Source of the DNA: Thermoplasmata archaeon
GTDB taxonomy: Archaea; Thermoplasmatota; Thermoplasmata; Thermoplasmatales; GCA-001856825
NCBI GenBank assembly: GCA_021817415.1
Contig: JAKAUZ010000013.1
Location: 68,376 to 132,375, forward strand
Length of the DNA: 64,000 nucleotides
Direction of reading: 5' to 3'
The translations under genes were made by a program, and so were the position numbers. Every line of letters starts with the position of its first letter. Position 1 is the first letter of the stretch. This document shows positions 37,254 through 46,421 of the stretch, in pieces. The notes under the pieces are model-generated. The model was not told where the DNA came from. It saw only the letters and a list, made by a program, of their open reading frames with translations, and did not search any database.

Positions 37254-38450
37254 ATGGAAAGAAATATCGTCGTGGAATCATTGCCTCAAGTACCCGTTGA
37301 AAAAAGGGAAGTCGAAATAGTTGAAAGAAAAGGAATCGGGCATCCCGATTCAATTTCTGATGGCATCGCTGAATCTGTAAGCAGAGCGCTCTCGAAATAC
37401 TACCTGAGTCACTATGGAAGGATTTTGCATCACAACACTGATCAGGTGGAAGTCGTAGGGGGTCAATCTCAACCATCATTTGGTGGAGGGGTGGTACTTG
37501 AGCCTGTTTACATACTGTTATCAGGTAGGGCTACCACAACAATAAATGGAACAAGAATTCCGTACAGATCCATTGCAACAAAAGCAGCAATAGAATTCAT
37601 CAGGAGTAAGTTTAACACACTTGATGTTGAAAGCGACGTAATGGTAGACTGCAGAATAGGGCACGGATCAGTTGATTTAAGGTCTCTCTACGACACAAGA
37701 AGACTGCTTTCAAACGATACATCTTTTGGAGTCGGATTCGCCCCATTTTCTGAAACGGAAGCGGCAGTGATTGAGACAGAGCATTTTATAAATGGCGAGT
37801 TGAAGAAGACAGTTCCAGCCCTAGGCCACGACGTAAAGGTTATGGGTTTCCGAAGGGGAGATACAATCAATCTTACGATAGCAGCAGCAATGGTAGACAG
37901 GCATCTCAAGAACGAGGAAGATTATATAGATAAGAAAGAAAAGGCAAGGGAATTAATTTTAAATCACGTTCAGAAATCAGTCAAAAGAAAAGTGAATGTT
38001 TTCATAAACACTGCCGACAGTGAAAAGGATAATATCTATTACCTGACAGTTACGGGTCTTTCGATGGAGAATGGTGATGATGGGTCCGTCGGAAGGGGAA
38101 ACAGGGTAAATGGTATCATAACTCCATATAGGCCAATGAGTATGGAAGCGGCTGCAGGGAAAAATCCAGTCACCCACGTTGGCAAACTTTACAACCTGAG
38201 TGCATGGAAAATAGCTGAGCAATGCTTTAAAGAATCTGGAGGCGCAGTCCCAGAAATTCACGTCAGAATTGTCTCCCAGATAGGGAGGCCCATTGATGAT
38301 CCTCACGTTGCCAATATCCAGATCGTAGGCGTAGACGAAACAACTGCAAAGAAATACATGAAAGATTTTACAAGAATTGCAGATGACTGGTTAGCTCACC
38401 TTGACAGGATAACCAACATGCTGGTTAATGGAGAGATACAGACATTCTGA
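37254..38450 (+). CDS. mat: S-adenosylmethionine synthetase, archaeal type
   Basis: This 398-aa archaeal MAT makes SAM from methionine and [21 protein letters not shown] and [12 protein letters not shown] are conserved at the N-terminus, and [16 protein letters not shown] near the C-terminus. The frame is open to 37179, but GGAGG at 37241-37245 lies eight bases before the ATG at 37254, where the family normally begins ([10 protein letters not shown]). The earlier ATG at 37218 lacks SD and TATA spacing. A GNAT acetyltransferase gene follows at four bases. Confidence 0.94.
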   Translation: MERNIVVESLPQVPVEKREVEIVERKGIGHPDSISDGIAESVSRALSKYYLSHYGRILHHNTDQVEVVGGQSQPSFGGGVVLEPVYILLSGRATTTINGTRIPYRSIATKAAIEFIRSKFNTLDVESDVMVDCRIGHGSVDLRSLYDTRRLLSNDTSFGVGFAPFSETEAAVIETEHFINGELKKTVPALGHDVKVMGFRRGDTINLTIAAAMVDRHLKNEEDYIDKKEKARELILNHVQKSVKRKVNVFINTADSEKDNIYYLTVTGLSMENGDDGSVGRGNRVNGIITPYRPMSMEAAAGKNPVTHVGKLYNLSAWKIAEQCFKESGGAVPEIHVRIVSQIGRPIDDPHVANIQIVGVDETTAKKYMKDFTRIADDWLAHLDRITNMLVNGEIQTF

Positions 38451-38454
38451 TTGT

Positions 38455-38895
38455 ATGTTTGTTCAGATCAAAGCATTCAAGCCTGAACTCCTTCAGGAGA
38501 TAATTGAAATAACGAAGAGAAACTTGTCTGAACGTTACAACGACTTTATTTTCTTGGATATTTTTAGATCCTGGCCATCAGCATTTCTGGTTGGTATGGC
38601 CGATGACCGGGTCGCGGGATTTATTTGCGGAGGAATCTCCGGGGAAAAGGAGGCACGAATTTTGATGCTTGCCGTTGATTTCCCTTACAGAAAAATGGGT
38701 TTGGGGACAGGCTTGGTCACCCTGTTCGAACAGGAAGCGGCCAAAGTTAAGGTGAACCGAATCAAGCTGGAAGTGAAGACTGACAATCTGGAGGCAATTG
38801 ATTTCTATAAGGGAAGGGGATACATTATAACGGGTCTACTACCTTCTTACTATAATGATGGAACAGATGCGTACCTAATGCAAAGATTCATCTAG
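38455..38895 (+). CDS. GNAT N-acetyltransferase, RimI/Ard1-like
   Basis: The 146-aa protein has the RimI-type core ILMLAVDFPYRKMGLGTGLVTLFEQEA (acetyl-CoA loop RKMGLG), then IKLEVKTDNLEAIDFYKGRGYIITGLLPSYY. This is close to the archaeal Ard1/RimI enzyme that acetylates protein N-termini. The ATG at 38455 is chosen; the frame is open to 38428 inside mat. It is probably coexpressed with mat. Its end overlaps the convergent gene by 8 nt. Confidence 0.85.
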   Translation: MFVQIKAFKPELLQEIIEITKRNLSERYNDFIFLDIFRSWPSAFLVGMADDRVAGFICGGISGEKEARILMLAVDFPYRKMGLGTGLVTLFEQEAAKVKVNRIKLEVKTDNLEAIDFYKGRGYIITGLLPSYYNDGTDAYLMQRFI

Positions 38896-39703
38896 TTAGT
38901 TGTTCCTTCAGCCAAGGCAGCACTTCAGTTATCAGAGAAGGCCCATGATGAGCAAAGAAGTCATTTGTACCTGGGGTCACATATATGTGCTTATTTCTAT
39001 GGGATTTGATTCCTGACCATCCCCTTTCGCTAACGATTTTATCAACATAATTCTCATCTCTTTTCGAGAACATCTTTGGCTCAAGAATTATGATGTCAGG
39101 ATCTTTTTTCGCAACAAGATCAAAATCGGGAGTTATCCACTCCTTCTGAAATTCTCCATATATATTTTTCAGGCCAACAAAAGCTAGGACATCAGTGATA
39201 TAAGAAAGAGAACCAAAAGTAACTGGGCCACCTAAGTCAAGCTCAATGTACGCACTTCCAATATTTTCCAGCCGCAACAAATTAATCCTGCTTAACATAT
39301 CTCTGGCAAGCTGCCGTCCCTCATCCAATCTCCCAGTAACAAGACCAACTTTGACGAAAAGATCAATCACCCCAGATAACGTTGCAGGGAGACGAAAAGA
39401 ATAAACTTCAAAATTCTTTTTGAGTTCGTTAGCGACCTTGTCCTGATAGCCGGTGACCGTAAGAATCAAATCTGGTTCAAGCTCCCTGAGGAGGTCAGTC
39501 CTGGCATATCCATAACTTGCGATTTTCTTTATCTTGGTGGCGGCAGGTGGCCTCACACAGTATGGAGTAACTCCGACCACCTTGTTTCCACATCCTAGGC
39601 TGAACAAGGTTTCAGTTATTGCAGGACTAAGTGATACAATCCTCGATGGGTTAATAGGTACTTTGACTTCACCACAATTATCATCTCTCAGATTGACCGT
39701 CAT
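38888..39703 (-). CDS. Helical-backbone metal receptor (BtuF-like) protein without signal peptide
   Basis: The 271-aa protein has the fold of ABC transporter cobalamin/iron-binding proteins: RIVSLSPAITETLFSLGCGNKVVGVTPYC, ELEPDLILTVTGYQDK, WITPDFDLVAKKDPDIIILEP, and GTNDFFAHHGPSLITEVL. It begins MTVNLRDDN with no signal peptide or lipobox, so it is probably cytoplasmic. The ATG overlaps the scpA stop (ATGA), making it the third gene of smc-scpA. No ABC permease is nearby. Possible roles are a cobamide/heme carrier or a protein that has lost its transport role. Confidence 0.8.
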   Translation of the reverse strand: MTVNLRDDNCGEVKVPINPSRIVSLSPAITETLFSLGCGNKVVGVTPYCVRPPAATKIKKIASYGYARTDLLRELEPDLILTVTGYQDKVANELKKNFEVYSFRLPATLSGVIDLFVKVGLVTGRLDEGRQLARDMLSRINLLRLENIGSAYIELDLGGPVTFGSLSYITDVLAFVGLKNIYGEFQKEWITPDFDLVAKKDPDIIILEPKMFSKRDENYVDKIVSERGWSGIKSHRNKHIYVTPGTNDFFAHHGPSLITEVLPWLKEQLTR

Positions 39704-40485
39704 ACAGCGAAAAGATCTTCCTCGAGTTTCGTTTCAGGGATCGGCGATTGCGTTTCAGACTTGTCTGTGATCTTCACCCAAATAGTCCCATATGGGATTT
39801 CCTGATTCAATTCAGTTCTTCCATAGTAAGTCAGGAACAGAGAAGACACTAGTGCATCGATCATGTCGTCGTTCGTTCCATCTGAAATCGATTCAAGTGG
39901 GAAATGATCTACTCCCAGCTCAATCATCCGTCTCCAGATCTCCTTAATGATTACGTGAAGATCCTCTGGGTGAGAGTTTTCTTGGAATAATATTCTCTTT
40001 GCCTTCTTCAGAGTATTCCTCACTGCACTGAGCGGGGTATTCTTTATTGCATCTATTATGTCCTGGATGGACACGTTTCTCTTCTCAACCGGGATGTAGG
40101 ACAGGGGAGGAGATTCCATATCCCCCTGATCTTCCATTTGAAAATCCTGGAACGAATCATCGATTGGTTCAATTAGCACTTCCTCTTTTGGAATTAATGC
40201 CTCGCTCTTGTCCCGAAGATTAATCCAGGCAAAATAGACTATTTTTCCCGCAACTGGGAAATCCCTGAATTGTTCGTTTATCTCACTCATGAAGATACCG
40301 GTGAATTTTTCGAGATCTATGTTCCAAGGGTCCAATTCGTACTTGCTGACTACCTCAAGGACCTTTAGGATGATGTCAGATCTCCTCTTTTCAAGTTCGG
40401 AATTCAACTCATTCTCGACCATTTTTTGAATTACGGATTTGTCCTTTTCATCATTCAGGAGTGTAGTAATAATTTCCACGCTCAT
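39700..40485 (-). CDS. scpA: Segregation and condensation protein A
   Basis: The 261-aa kleisin links the two SMC heads. The N-terminal helix region (LEVVSKYELDPWNIDLEKFTGIF), the AGKIVYFAWINLRDKSEALIP segment and the C-terminal winged helix (ERK-like IWRRMIELGVDHFPLESI...DDMIDALVSSLFLTYYGR) match ScpA. Start and stop overlap smc and the BtuF-like gene by four bases each. No scpB is visible in the window. Confidence 0.92.
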   Translation of the reverse strand: MSVEIITTLLNDEKDKSVIQKMVENELNSELEKRRSDIILKVLEVVSKYELDPWNIDLEKFTGIFMSEINEQFRDFPVAGKIVYFAWINLRDKSEALIPKEEVLIEPIDDSFQDFQMEDQGDMESPPLSYIPVEKRNVSIQDIIDAIKNTPLSAVRNTLKKAKRILFQENSHPEDLHVIIKEIWRRMIELGVDHFPLESISDGTNDDMIDALVSSLFLTYYGRTELNQEIPYGTIWVKITDKSETQSPIPETKLEEDLFAV

Positions 40486-43400
40486 GGAACCACCTGCTCC
40501 TCCACTTGCATCTCCTTGGTAACAACCATGCTGCTTCTATCCTGGTAGGTTACACCTATAGCCTGATGGGCATATTTCATCGTGCTTTTCCTTAGTGTCA
40601 CTGCTATAATCTGCGCGCTGTCAGAATTCCTTCTGAACATTCTCCCCACATTTTCTGCATTCACTCCATCCAAAAACATATCGACTTCATCCATGAAGTA
40701 TATGGGGGATGGGTCATACTCCTGTATTGCAATAATGAATGACAGTGCAGCAAGGCTTTTTTCGCCACCACTGAGAGAAGCTAGGTTATCAACTTTCTTC
40801 CCTTTTGATGAAGCCTTCACGAACAGTCCCCCTTCAAAAGGATTCGTTGGGTTCTCCAGATAGAGATATCCCTCTCCTCCATTTGTCAGTTCCTTGTATA
40901 TCTCGATGTAATTTGCATTGACTTTTTGGAAGACATCCAGAAACACAATTTTCTTCTGATCCTCGAGCTTTTTCTCCAATTCATTTAACTTCGACATCTC
41001 CAGGTCAAGTTGTTCCTTCTTTTGAGTCAGTTCCTGAAGTCTTGAGCTTTCCTCTTTGTAATCGTCAATACTCTTTAGGTTGACAGGTTCAAGCAACTTC
41101 AGTTCGTTTTCAAGACCTGATATATCTTTCCTGATCTCCTCGATGGTTCTCTGGTCGTCGGCGAACTCTACATTTTTCTCCTCAATTTCCTTGACTATCT
41201 CTTTTAATCTCTGCTCTGCATCACTAGCTTTGCCCTGCAATGACAGCATAAAATCAAACTTCGTCTTCTTTATTGTGCTCTTGGAATCCATTTCACTTCT
41301 GACCTTGAATTTCTCATTGTTCAGCTTTTCAATTTCTTTACCCTTTTCCTTCAGTTTTGATTCCATTGCCTCGAAAATTGATGTTATTGCAGAAATTTCA
41401 TTCTTTATCTGGGCCAGTTCCTCGTCAATTCTCTTCTTTCGTGCGGTGATGTCTGTATTTTCATTTTCCAATTTCGTGGTGGCATCAATGTTTGAATTAA
41501 TTGCTGATTTGACAGAAGCCGTATTGACTTTCATCTCGTTCAGCTCATTAGTTGAGTTTTCTAGTGTGTTTTTCAAGGACGTGACAAGTTCCCTGCTCTT
41601 TGCAATTTTGCCCTTAGTTTCTTTATCCAAAACACTCTCTCTTTCCTTCGTCAGTTTGTCTAGATCTGTCGACAGCCTGGTGACTTTAGTATTTTCGTCA
41701 CTCAAAGAGCTCTTTTCCCTTACAATATCTTCCTTGTTCAGTTGGAGCAATTTCTTTTTTCCAGTCAGGTAATCCCTTTTCTTTCTCAATTGGTCCTCAA
41801 GTTCCCTCTTCCTTTCTGAGAGCTGGACGGAAACACCTTCTCCCTTTCCAACTTCAAGATTTGCCTTGTTGATCTTCTCAGTTATTGACTTGAGTTCCTC
41901 TTCCAGGTCTGACAGTTCATTTCTCAGCTCCTTCCTCTTGTTCTTCAAATTGGATAGTTTTGTCGAAATAGATTCGAGGTCCTTCTCCACCTCTCTCTTT
42001 CCAAGAGTCCCTCCAGTCATCGCGTTGCTAGGATCTATGAGGTCCCCGTCCAGCGTTACGATTCTGACTCCCCCCATTATTTCCCTCGCAACTGCGATTG
42101 TTGGGACAAGCAGGGTATCTGAGAAAACATAACTCACAACGCTATCATAAACCGGATCGTACTTCACGTTGTTGATCAAGAGACCCAATGTTTTTTTGTC
42201 TTGTGATAGCATCAGGGCTTTTCCCTTTGCTCTCATTGGGATTATTTTGTTAAGGGGAAGGAATGTCATCCTTCCTTTCTGTCTTTTCTTCAAACTTTCA
42301 ATTGCTTGTTGAGCATCTTCATCTGTATCGACAACTATGCTCATCAACCTATTTCCGCCCGCAGCTCTGACAGCCTTTTCGTGTTCAGGAGAATATGAAA
42401 TTAATGAATCTACTGTACCCCTTATGCCAGGGAGATTTCCCTTTGATGCTTCAGACATGATGTAATTAATGCTCTCCCAGATACCAGAAAGTCTTGCCCC
42501 CTGCATCTTTCCTGCTTCACCCTCAAGTTTTTCTATCTCTCTAGAAAGGTCTTCCTCCTCCTTCCTTATGGAGGTGGTTCTGTTCTTTATCTCTAGGTAT
42601 CTCTTTTTCCACTGGTCAGATCCGTTATCCCCTTTGGATATGTTTTTCAATCTCCATTCTGTATCTTTGATTGAAAATTCCAAGGCACCTATCTCTTCCT
42701 CAGTCTTGGCTATTTCTTCAAGCAGGTTGTTTCCCTTTGTCTCCAAGGATGCAAGCATAGTTGAATGCTCCTTAATGGAGAGTAACAAATTCTCCTTCTG
42801 AGCAACCAGGGAATCTATTTTCTTCCCTATCTCAACATTTTTCTCCAGTGTGCTGCGAGATGAATTTTCCAAATCTTCGAGCGTTTTTTCGGCTTCAATT
42901 AATTTATTCTTTTCATTTTTCACTGCAGATTCCAATTCTGACAGTTTTTTTGAAAGGGACTTAAACTCTGTTTCCATGCTTTTCCTTTTCGTTTTCAGTT
43001 GATCTATCTCAATTGAATTATTCTTGACCTTGTCTTCCATGTTTTCCAATTCCATCGATTTCTTTGAGTACTGTATCTTTTTCGAGTCCAGATCATTCTT
43101 TATTCTTTGGAATTCTTCCAATTCCTTGCTGTCCTTCTCCATTTCCTTCAATTTTTGTTCTATTTCCGTGTTCCTCACTGACAGGTTCTTGATCGCATTC
43201 TCAGTGTTCTCAATGTCAACTTTGATCTTTCCGACCTGATCATTTATCGTTGAAATTTCATTTTCAATGTCAGATTTCTTCCTGTATTTGATGATCCCTT
43301 CCAGCTTATCTATCTCATGCTTCTTGTTAAGGTAACTTTCAGCTTGGTCTTTCTCTTTTGATAGAATATTAACTCTTGTGCTGATTTCTGTCACAAGAGC

Positions 43401-43988
43401 CATTACCGTCACCATATTCTCCTGTACTTTATTCCTGTCGTCACCAGTCTTTTCAATCTCCTGGTTATATACTGCAATTCCACCAACTTCTTCCAGTATT
43501 CCCCTCCTTTCTACAGGAGTCATCTCAACGATGCTGGTGATATCACCTTGTCTCACAAAGTTATACCCGTCCGCAAAAATTTTAGCCTTCTCGAGAAGAT
43601 ACTCGAAGTCCTGAAGTCTTGCCCTGTCATCATTTATGAAATAATAGGAGGAATAATCATCGTTATTTTCAGATAGTTTCACTATCCTTGAGAAAGTCAC
43701 TTCATTTGATTCCAAGGGTATCGATTTATCAGAATTGTCAAAAGTCACGCTGGCCTTAAGGTAAGGAGAAAGCCTTCCAGAATTGTTCCTATGGATCAGG
43801 TCAGTCAATTTTTGAGCTCTGAGGGACTTGTTGCTCTTTGTCCCAAGCACAAAAAGAAGTGCATCTCCTATATTGCTCTTGCCAGATGCATTTGGTCCGG
43901 TAATACTTGTGTAACCCTTTCTGAATTCAACTACAGTCTTCTTTCCAAACGACTTGAAATTCTCCATTTCGATTTTTTTAAGGAACAT
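40482..43988 (-). CDS. smc: Chromosome segregation ATPase SMC
   Basis: The protein, ~1168 aa, has Walker A GPNASGKSN near residue 35, two long coiled coils, a hinge (residues ~505-640, GIRGTVDSLISYSPEHEKAVRAAGG, DPSNAMTGGTLGK), and the C-terminal signature LSGGEKSLAALSF with Walker B PIYFMDEVDMFLD. It compacts and segregates chromosomes with ScpA. The frame is open to a GTG at 43997; the ATG at 43988 is ~27 nt after a TATA element (GTATAAC, minus strand, near 44016). That makes a leaderless start at 43988 likely. Confidence 0.95.
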   Translation of the reverse strand: MFLKKIEMENFKSFGKKTVVEFRKGYTSITGPNASGKSNIGDALLFVLGTKSNKSLRAQKLTDLIHRNNSGRLSPYLKASVTFDNSDKSIPLESNEVTFSRIVKLSENNDDYSSYYFINDDRARLQDFEYLLEKAKIFADGYNFVRQGDITSIVEMTPVERRGILEEVGGIAVYNQEIEKTGDDRNKVQENMVTVMALVTEISTRVNILSKEKDQAESYLNKKHEIDKLEGIIKYRKKSDIENEISTINDQVGKIKVDIENTENAIKNLSVRNTEIEQKLKEMEKDSKELEEFQRIKNDLDSKKIQYSKKSMELENMEDKVKNNSIEIDQLKTKRKSMETEFKSLSKKLSELESAVKNEKNKLIEAEKTLEDLENSSRSTLEKNVEIGKKIDSLVAQKENLLLSIKEHSTMLASLETKGNNLLEEIAKTEEEIGALEFSIKDTEWRLKNISKGDNGSDQWKKRYLEIKNRTTSIRKEEEDLSREIEKLEGEAGKMQGARLSGIWESINYIMSEASKGNLPGIRGTVDSLISYSPEHEKAVRAAGGNRLMSIVVDTDEDAQQAIESLKKRQKGRMTFLPLNKIIPMRAKGKALMLSQDKKTLGLLINNVKYDPVYDSVVSYVFSDTLLVPTIAVAREIMGGVRIVTLDGDLIDPSNAMTGGTLGKREVEKDLESISTKLSNLKNKRKELRNELSDLEEELKSITEKINKANLEVGKGEGVSVQLSERKRELEDQLRKKRDYLTGKKKLLQLNKEDIVREKSSLSDENTKVTRLSTDLDKLTKERESVLDKETKGKIAKSRELVTSLKNTLENSTNELNEMKVNTASVKSAINSNIDATTKLENENTDITARKKRIDEELAQIKNEISAITSIFEAMESKLKEKGKEIEKLNNEKFKVRSEMDSKSTIKKTKFDFMLSLQGKASDAEQRLKEIVKEIEEKNVEFADDQRTIEEIRKDISGLENELKLLEPVNLKSIDDYKEESSRLQELTQKKEQLDLEMSKLNELEKKLEDQKKIVFLDVFQKVNANYIEIYKELTNGGEGYLYLENPTNPFEGGLFVKASSKGKKVDNLASLSGGEKSLAALSFIIAIQEYDPSPIYFMDEVDMFLDGVNAENVGRMFRRNSDSAQIIAVTLRKSTMKYAHQAIGVTYQDRSSMVVTKEMQVEEQVVP

Positions 43989-44071
43989 TTCGACCACTGT
44001 ATGACAATCGTCTGTTATACGGCATCAATATGTCATACTGAGTATAAATATTTTTTGTATTATGATATCTC
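43989..44071. promoter_or_regulatory. Divergent promoters: smc and a 56-aa ORF
   Basis: A minus-strand TATA (GTATAAC, 44014-44020) serves smc. A plus-strand GTATAAATATTTT (44042-44054) is 25-28 nt before the ATG at 44072. Both fit leaderless starts. Confidence 0.6.
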
Positions 44072-44242
44072 ATGAACCGTATTTTTCTTGAAATTCCAAA
44101 GTCAGATGGGAGTCTGTCTCCTCATCAATATCGATGGATAATCCAGAAAATTTGCAAAATGCAGTCTGGTTTCATTCCCTGTGATAATGATATTCTCTTC
44201 GTCTTTTGTAGAGAATCGTCCCTGAATATTATTGGGGATTGA
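44072..44242 (+). CDS. Small protein of unknown function (56 aa), leaderless
   Basis: The ORF MNRIFLEIPKSDGSLSPHQY...SLNIIGD has a strong TATA element (GTATAAATATTTT) about 25 nt upstream, exactly where a leaderless archaeal start is expected. It contains three Cys (KICKM, IPCDND, VFCRES) and a Trp. It has no membrane helix, and I do not recognise the family. It is divergent from smc and so could be co-regulated. Support is the promoter fit and the length of the open frame; a chance ORF cannot be excluded. Confidence 0.5.
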   Translation: MNRIFLEIPKSDGSLSPHQYRWIIQKICKMQSGFIPCDNDILFVFCRESSLNIIGD

Positions 44243-44618
44243 ACATATCATACTTTATTGACTCCTATTTATCTCCAAGTACCTTGTTCCTTGGTAGATT
44301 GTAAAAATACTCCGACAACGGTGTCATTACTGTAGACTTCACAGATTATGCGGCTTTAGATTGCACGTGCTCTTTAAGTACCCATCCTTGTTCGGAGAGC
44401 ATTAATGTAAGTTCAGATCAAGAATAGCGACATCAAATTTCCTCACAATTTCATCTCAATTGCACTGACTTAAGATGGCGGTTGATCCAGAATTTATTAT
44501 GCTATCACAATCAAAGGGATGGTAATTCAGGGAAGGGCCGAACAAGACGGTGAAATTCTTTTCCAGTCTCTTTCCTGTGCATCAGCCCGCAAAACGGAGA
44601 ATATAGTTTAATATATGT
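44243..44618. other. 376-nt gap with possible minus-strand gene relic
   Basis: No intact ORF with a start signal is present. On the minus strand a protein-like run (EIVRKFDVAILDLNLH) near 44400-44450 is bounded by stops on both sides, suggesting decayed coding DNA at best. The last 15 bases hold the TATA element (TTTAATATATG, 44607-44617) of the next operon. Confidence 0.35.
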
Positions 44619-44637
44619 GTTCTATATCATATAGAAC
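44619..44637 (+). promoter_or_regulatory. Perfect 19-bp palindromic operator GTTCTATATCATATAGAAC
   Basis: Nine-base arms around one central base end immediately before the ATG at 44638 and just after the TATA element. A bound repressor would cover the transcription start. The operon's last gene encodes a GntR (YtrA-subfamily) regulator, so autorepression is the natural reading. Confidence 0.75.
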
Positions 44638-45108
44638 ATGTCAAACCTTACGAAAGGACTGAAGTCCGGTACGATAGCAGGATTGGCTTATGGGGTGGTA
44701 AATGCGATCCTTGCATACATTATTTTGATAGAGCTAAGGAGCTCAATAATCGCCGCTTTAAACAAATATCTTTCACAACATTCAAACTTGATCTCCATAT
44801 CAGCTCAAAATTTATATGACCTTGCCCTCATTACTACTCCCGTTGCTGAGATTATAGTTGGAATAATACTTGGGCTTATATTCGGAACATTGTTTGGAAT
44901 CATGTACAATAAGATACCTTTCTCCAGTCCAGTTGGGAAAGGGCTTCTCTTCTCATTTTTTATATGGCTAATCCTGAATGTCGGGATTGAAGCTGCAAAC
45001 ATTGGAACTTATGGATTCACCTACTACATTGTTTCAGCAGGTTTATCGCTGATTGGTGTTGTGGTGTATGGTCTGTTGCTGGGTTACCTCTATGGCAGGG
45101 GCACCTGA
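44638..45108 (+). CDS. Four-helix membrane protein of unknown function
   Basis: The 156-aa protein has about four membrane helices (AGLAYGVVNAILAYIILIEL; AEIIVGIILGLIFGTLFGIM; LLFSFFIWLILNVGIEA; LSLIGVVVYGLLLGYLYG), with glycine-rich faces. I do not recognise the family. It is the first gene of a GntR-regulated operon, with a leaderless start directly behind the palindromic operator. YtrA-type GntR regulators in Sulfolobus also control membrane-protein genes, which makes this context meaningful but does not give a function. Confidence 0.78.
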   Translation: MSNLTKGLKSGTIAGLAYGVVNAILAYIILIELRSSIIAALNKYLSQHSNLISISAQNLYDLALITTPVAEIIVGIILGLIFGTLFGIMYNKIPFSSPVGKGLLFSFFIWLILNVGIEAANIGTYGFTYYIVSAGLSLIGVVVYGLLLGYLYGRGT

Positions 45109-45148
45109 TGCGTTCTACATACTTATCTAGTCCCAGGAGTTGCATAGA

Positions 45149-45961
45149 ATGACCTCGAGTAACATCAATCCAATTTATTTTCTCGACTTTGCAGTGCCCA
45201 TAATAGTCAATCTATTCCTTGTACTGTATTATCGGAATAAGAAGATGCTTCCTATAAGTATTCTTGCAATCACATTTCTAGCTTATTTTGGAGCCATTGC
45301 TATCAAAGTGGTGTTTCAAACTTTTACTGTGGGCTACATTATAGGTGAATTTGGATATATTTCTCCCGAATCCTCATTATACTATGGACTTCAAACAAGT
45401 ATATTAGAAGTTGGAATTGCCTTTCTGCTGGCCCGATATGGGGTTAGGAAAAAATACTTCACCATCTCTAACGCTACGTCATATGGAGTATCTCTATCAT
45501 TCTGGGAGAACGGAATACTTCTCGGAGTACTCTCTGGAATCAGTCTGATATCTGACTTTCTAATAATCGCCTTCGCTCCCCACAATGTTTCAACAGTCGT
45601 TTACAATGCAATAAAGAGTCAGCAACCTTCATTATTGTATGGCGCAAAAGAGGCTTTCGGGCTGGTAATGCTATCAATTCTTGAAAGATTCTCGTCCCTG
45701 TTTGCCCACGTTGCATGGGGGATACTTGTTGTGATGAGTGTAACGCTCAAGAAAAGGAAATACCTCTACATCGCACTTCCCATGGGTCTGATTGATGCGC
45801 TGGTACCATACTCATCTGTTATGGGAATAGTCCTGTTTGAGCTTATCATATTTGCTCTATCACTGCTGTTCATGCTGCTCGCACTTATTCTTCTAAGGGA
45901 AGAAATGAAACCCCTAAGTACGATGGATTCCAGCAATTCAAAGGGGACTGGAAGGGATTAA
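45149..45961 (+). CDS. YhfC-like membrane protein (putative intramembrane metalloprotease family)
   Basis: The 270-aa protein has about eight helices. Its motif order resembles YhfC: SILEVGIAFLLARYG, then YGVSLSFWENGILLG, then ILERFSSLFAHVAWGIL and finally ALPMGLIDALV. In typical YhfC the second motif is GHGGxE; here the glutamate is kept (WEN) but the His-Gly pair is not. GGAG at 45135-45138 supports the ATG at 45149 rather than the TTG at 45140. The stop TAA overlaps the gntR start (TAATG). Activity is uncertain. Confidence 0.6.
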   Translation: MTSSNINPIYFLDFAVPIIVNLFLVLYYRNKKMLPISILAITFLAYFGAIAIKVVFQTFTVGYIIGEFGYISPESSLYYGLQTSILEVGIAFLLARYGVRKKYFTISNATSYGVSLSFWENGILLGVLSGISLISDFLIIAFAPHNVSTVVYNAIKSQQPSLLYGAKEAFGLVMLSILERFSSLFAHVAWGILVVMSVTLKKRKYLYIALPMGLIDALVPYSSVMGIVLFELIIFALSLLFMLLALILLREEMKPLSTMDSSNSKGTGRD

Positions 45962-46365
45962 TGAATCAGCCTTTCCGAATAACCATAAATCTTTCTTCTT
46001 CAACTCCAATCTACAGGCAAATAGCCGACTGTGTGGTAAGCGGAATCGCGACGGGCAAACTGAAGGCAGGAGACACCCTGCCATCATCAAGACAGTTAGC
46101 TAAACTTCTAGGAATCAATTATCACACTATTAACAAAGGATATGAAGTTTTGATAAGAGGGGGATACATCTTTATGGATAGAAGGAAGAGGTTATTTGTC
46201 AGTGAGAAAGGTAAGGAAAAGGTCAAAGGACTTGATCCTAACTGGACGGAGAACATGAAGAAATCGTTAATGGAAGCGTTATCCAAAGGATTAGAAGGGG
46301 AAGAAGTATTGAACAAAATAGCAGAGATTCTCGATTCTGTCAGAGAGAAGGAAGCGGACAGATAG
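45961..46365 (+). CDS. GntR-family transcription regulator, YtrA subfamily
   Basis: The 134-aa protein has the N-terminal winged helix of GntR (PIYRQIADCVVSGIATGKLKAGDTLPSSRQLAKLLGINYHTINKGYEVL...) and a short C-terminal helical part (KKSLMEALSKGLEGEEVLNKIAEIL), as in YtrA. No large effector domain is present. It overlaps the YhfC-like gene by one base. It very likely binds the 19-bp palindrome at the operon start and represses its own operon. Confidence 0.92.
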   Translation: MNQPFRITINLSSSTPIYRQIADCVVSGIATGKLKAGDTLPSSRQLAKLLGINYHTINKGYEVLIRGGYIFMDRRKRLFVSEKGKEKVKGLDPNWTENMKKSLMEALSKGLEGEEVLNKIAEILDSVREKEADR

Positions 46366-46421
46366 ATGGCCACTCCATTTCTTAAGGACATTGTGCTATC
46401 GGTCCTTAATGCCAGTTTATG

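Noticed and set aside
41080..41772. 230-codon plus-strand ORF opposite smc
   Set aside because: Antisense shadow of the coiled coil; Ser/Phe/Leu-rich composition reflects the opposite strand of Lys/Glu codons.
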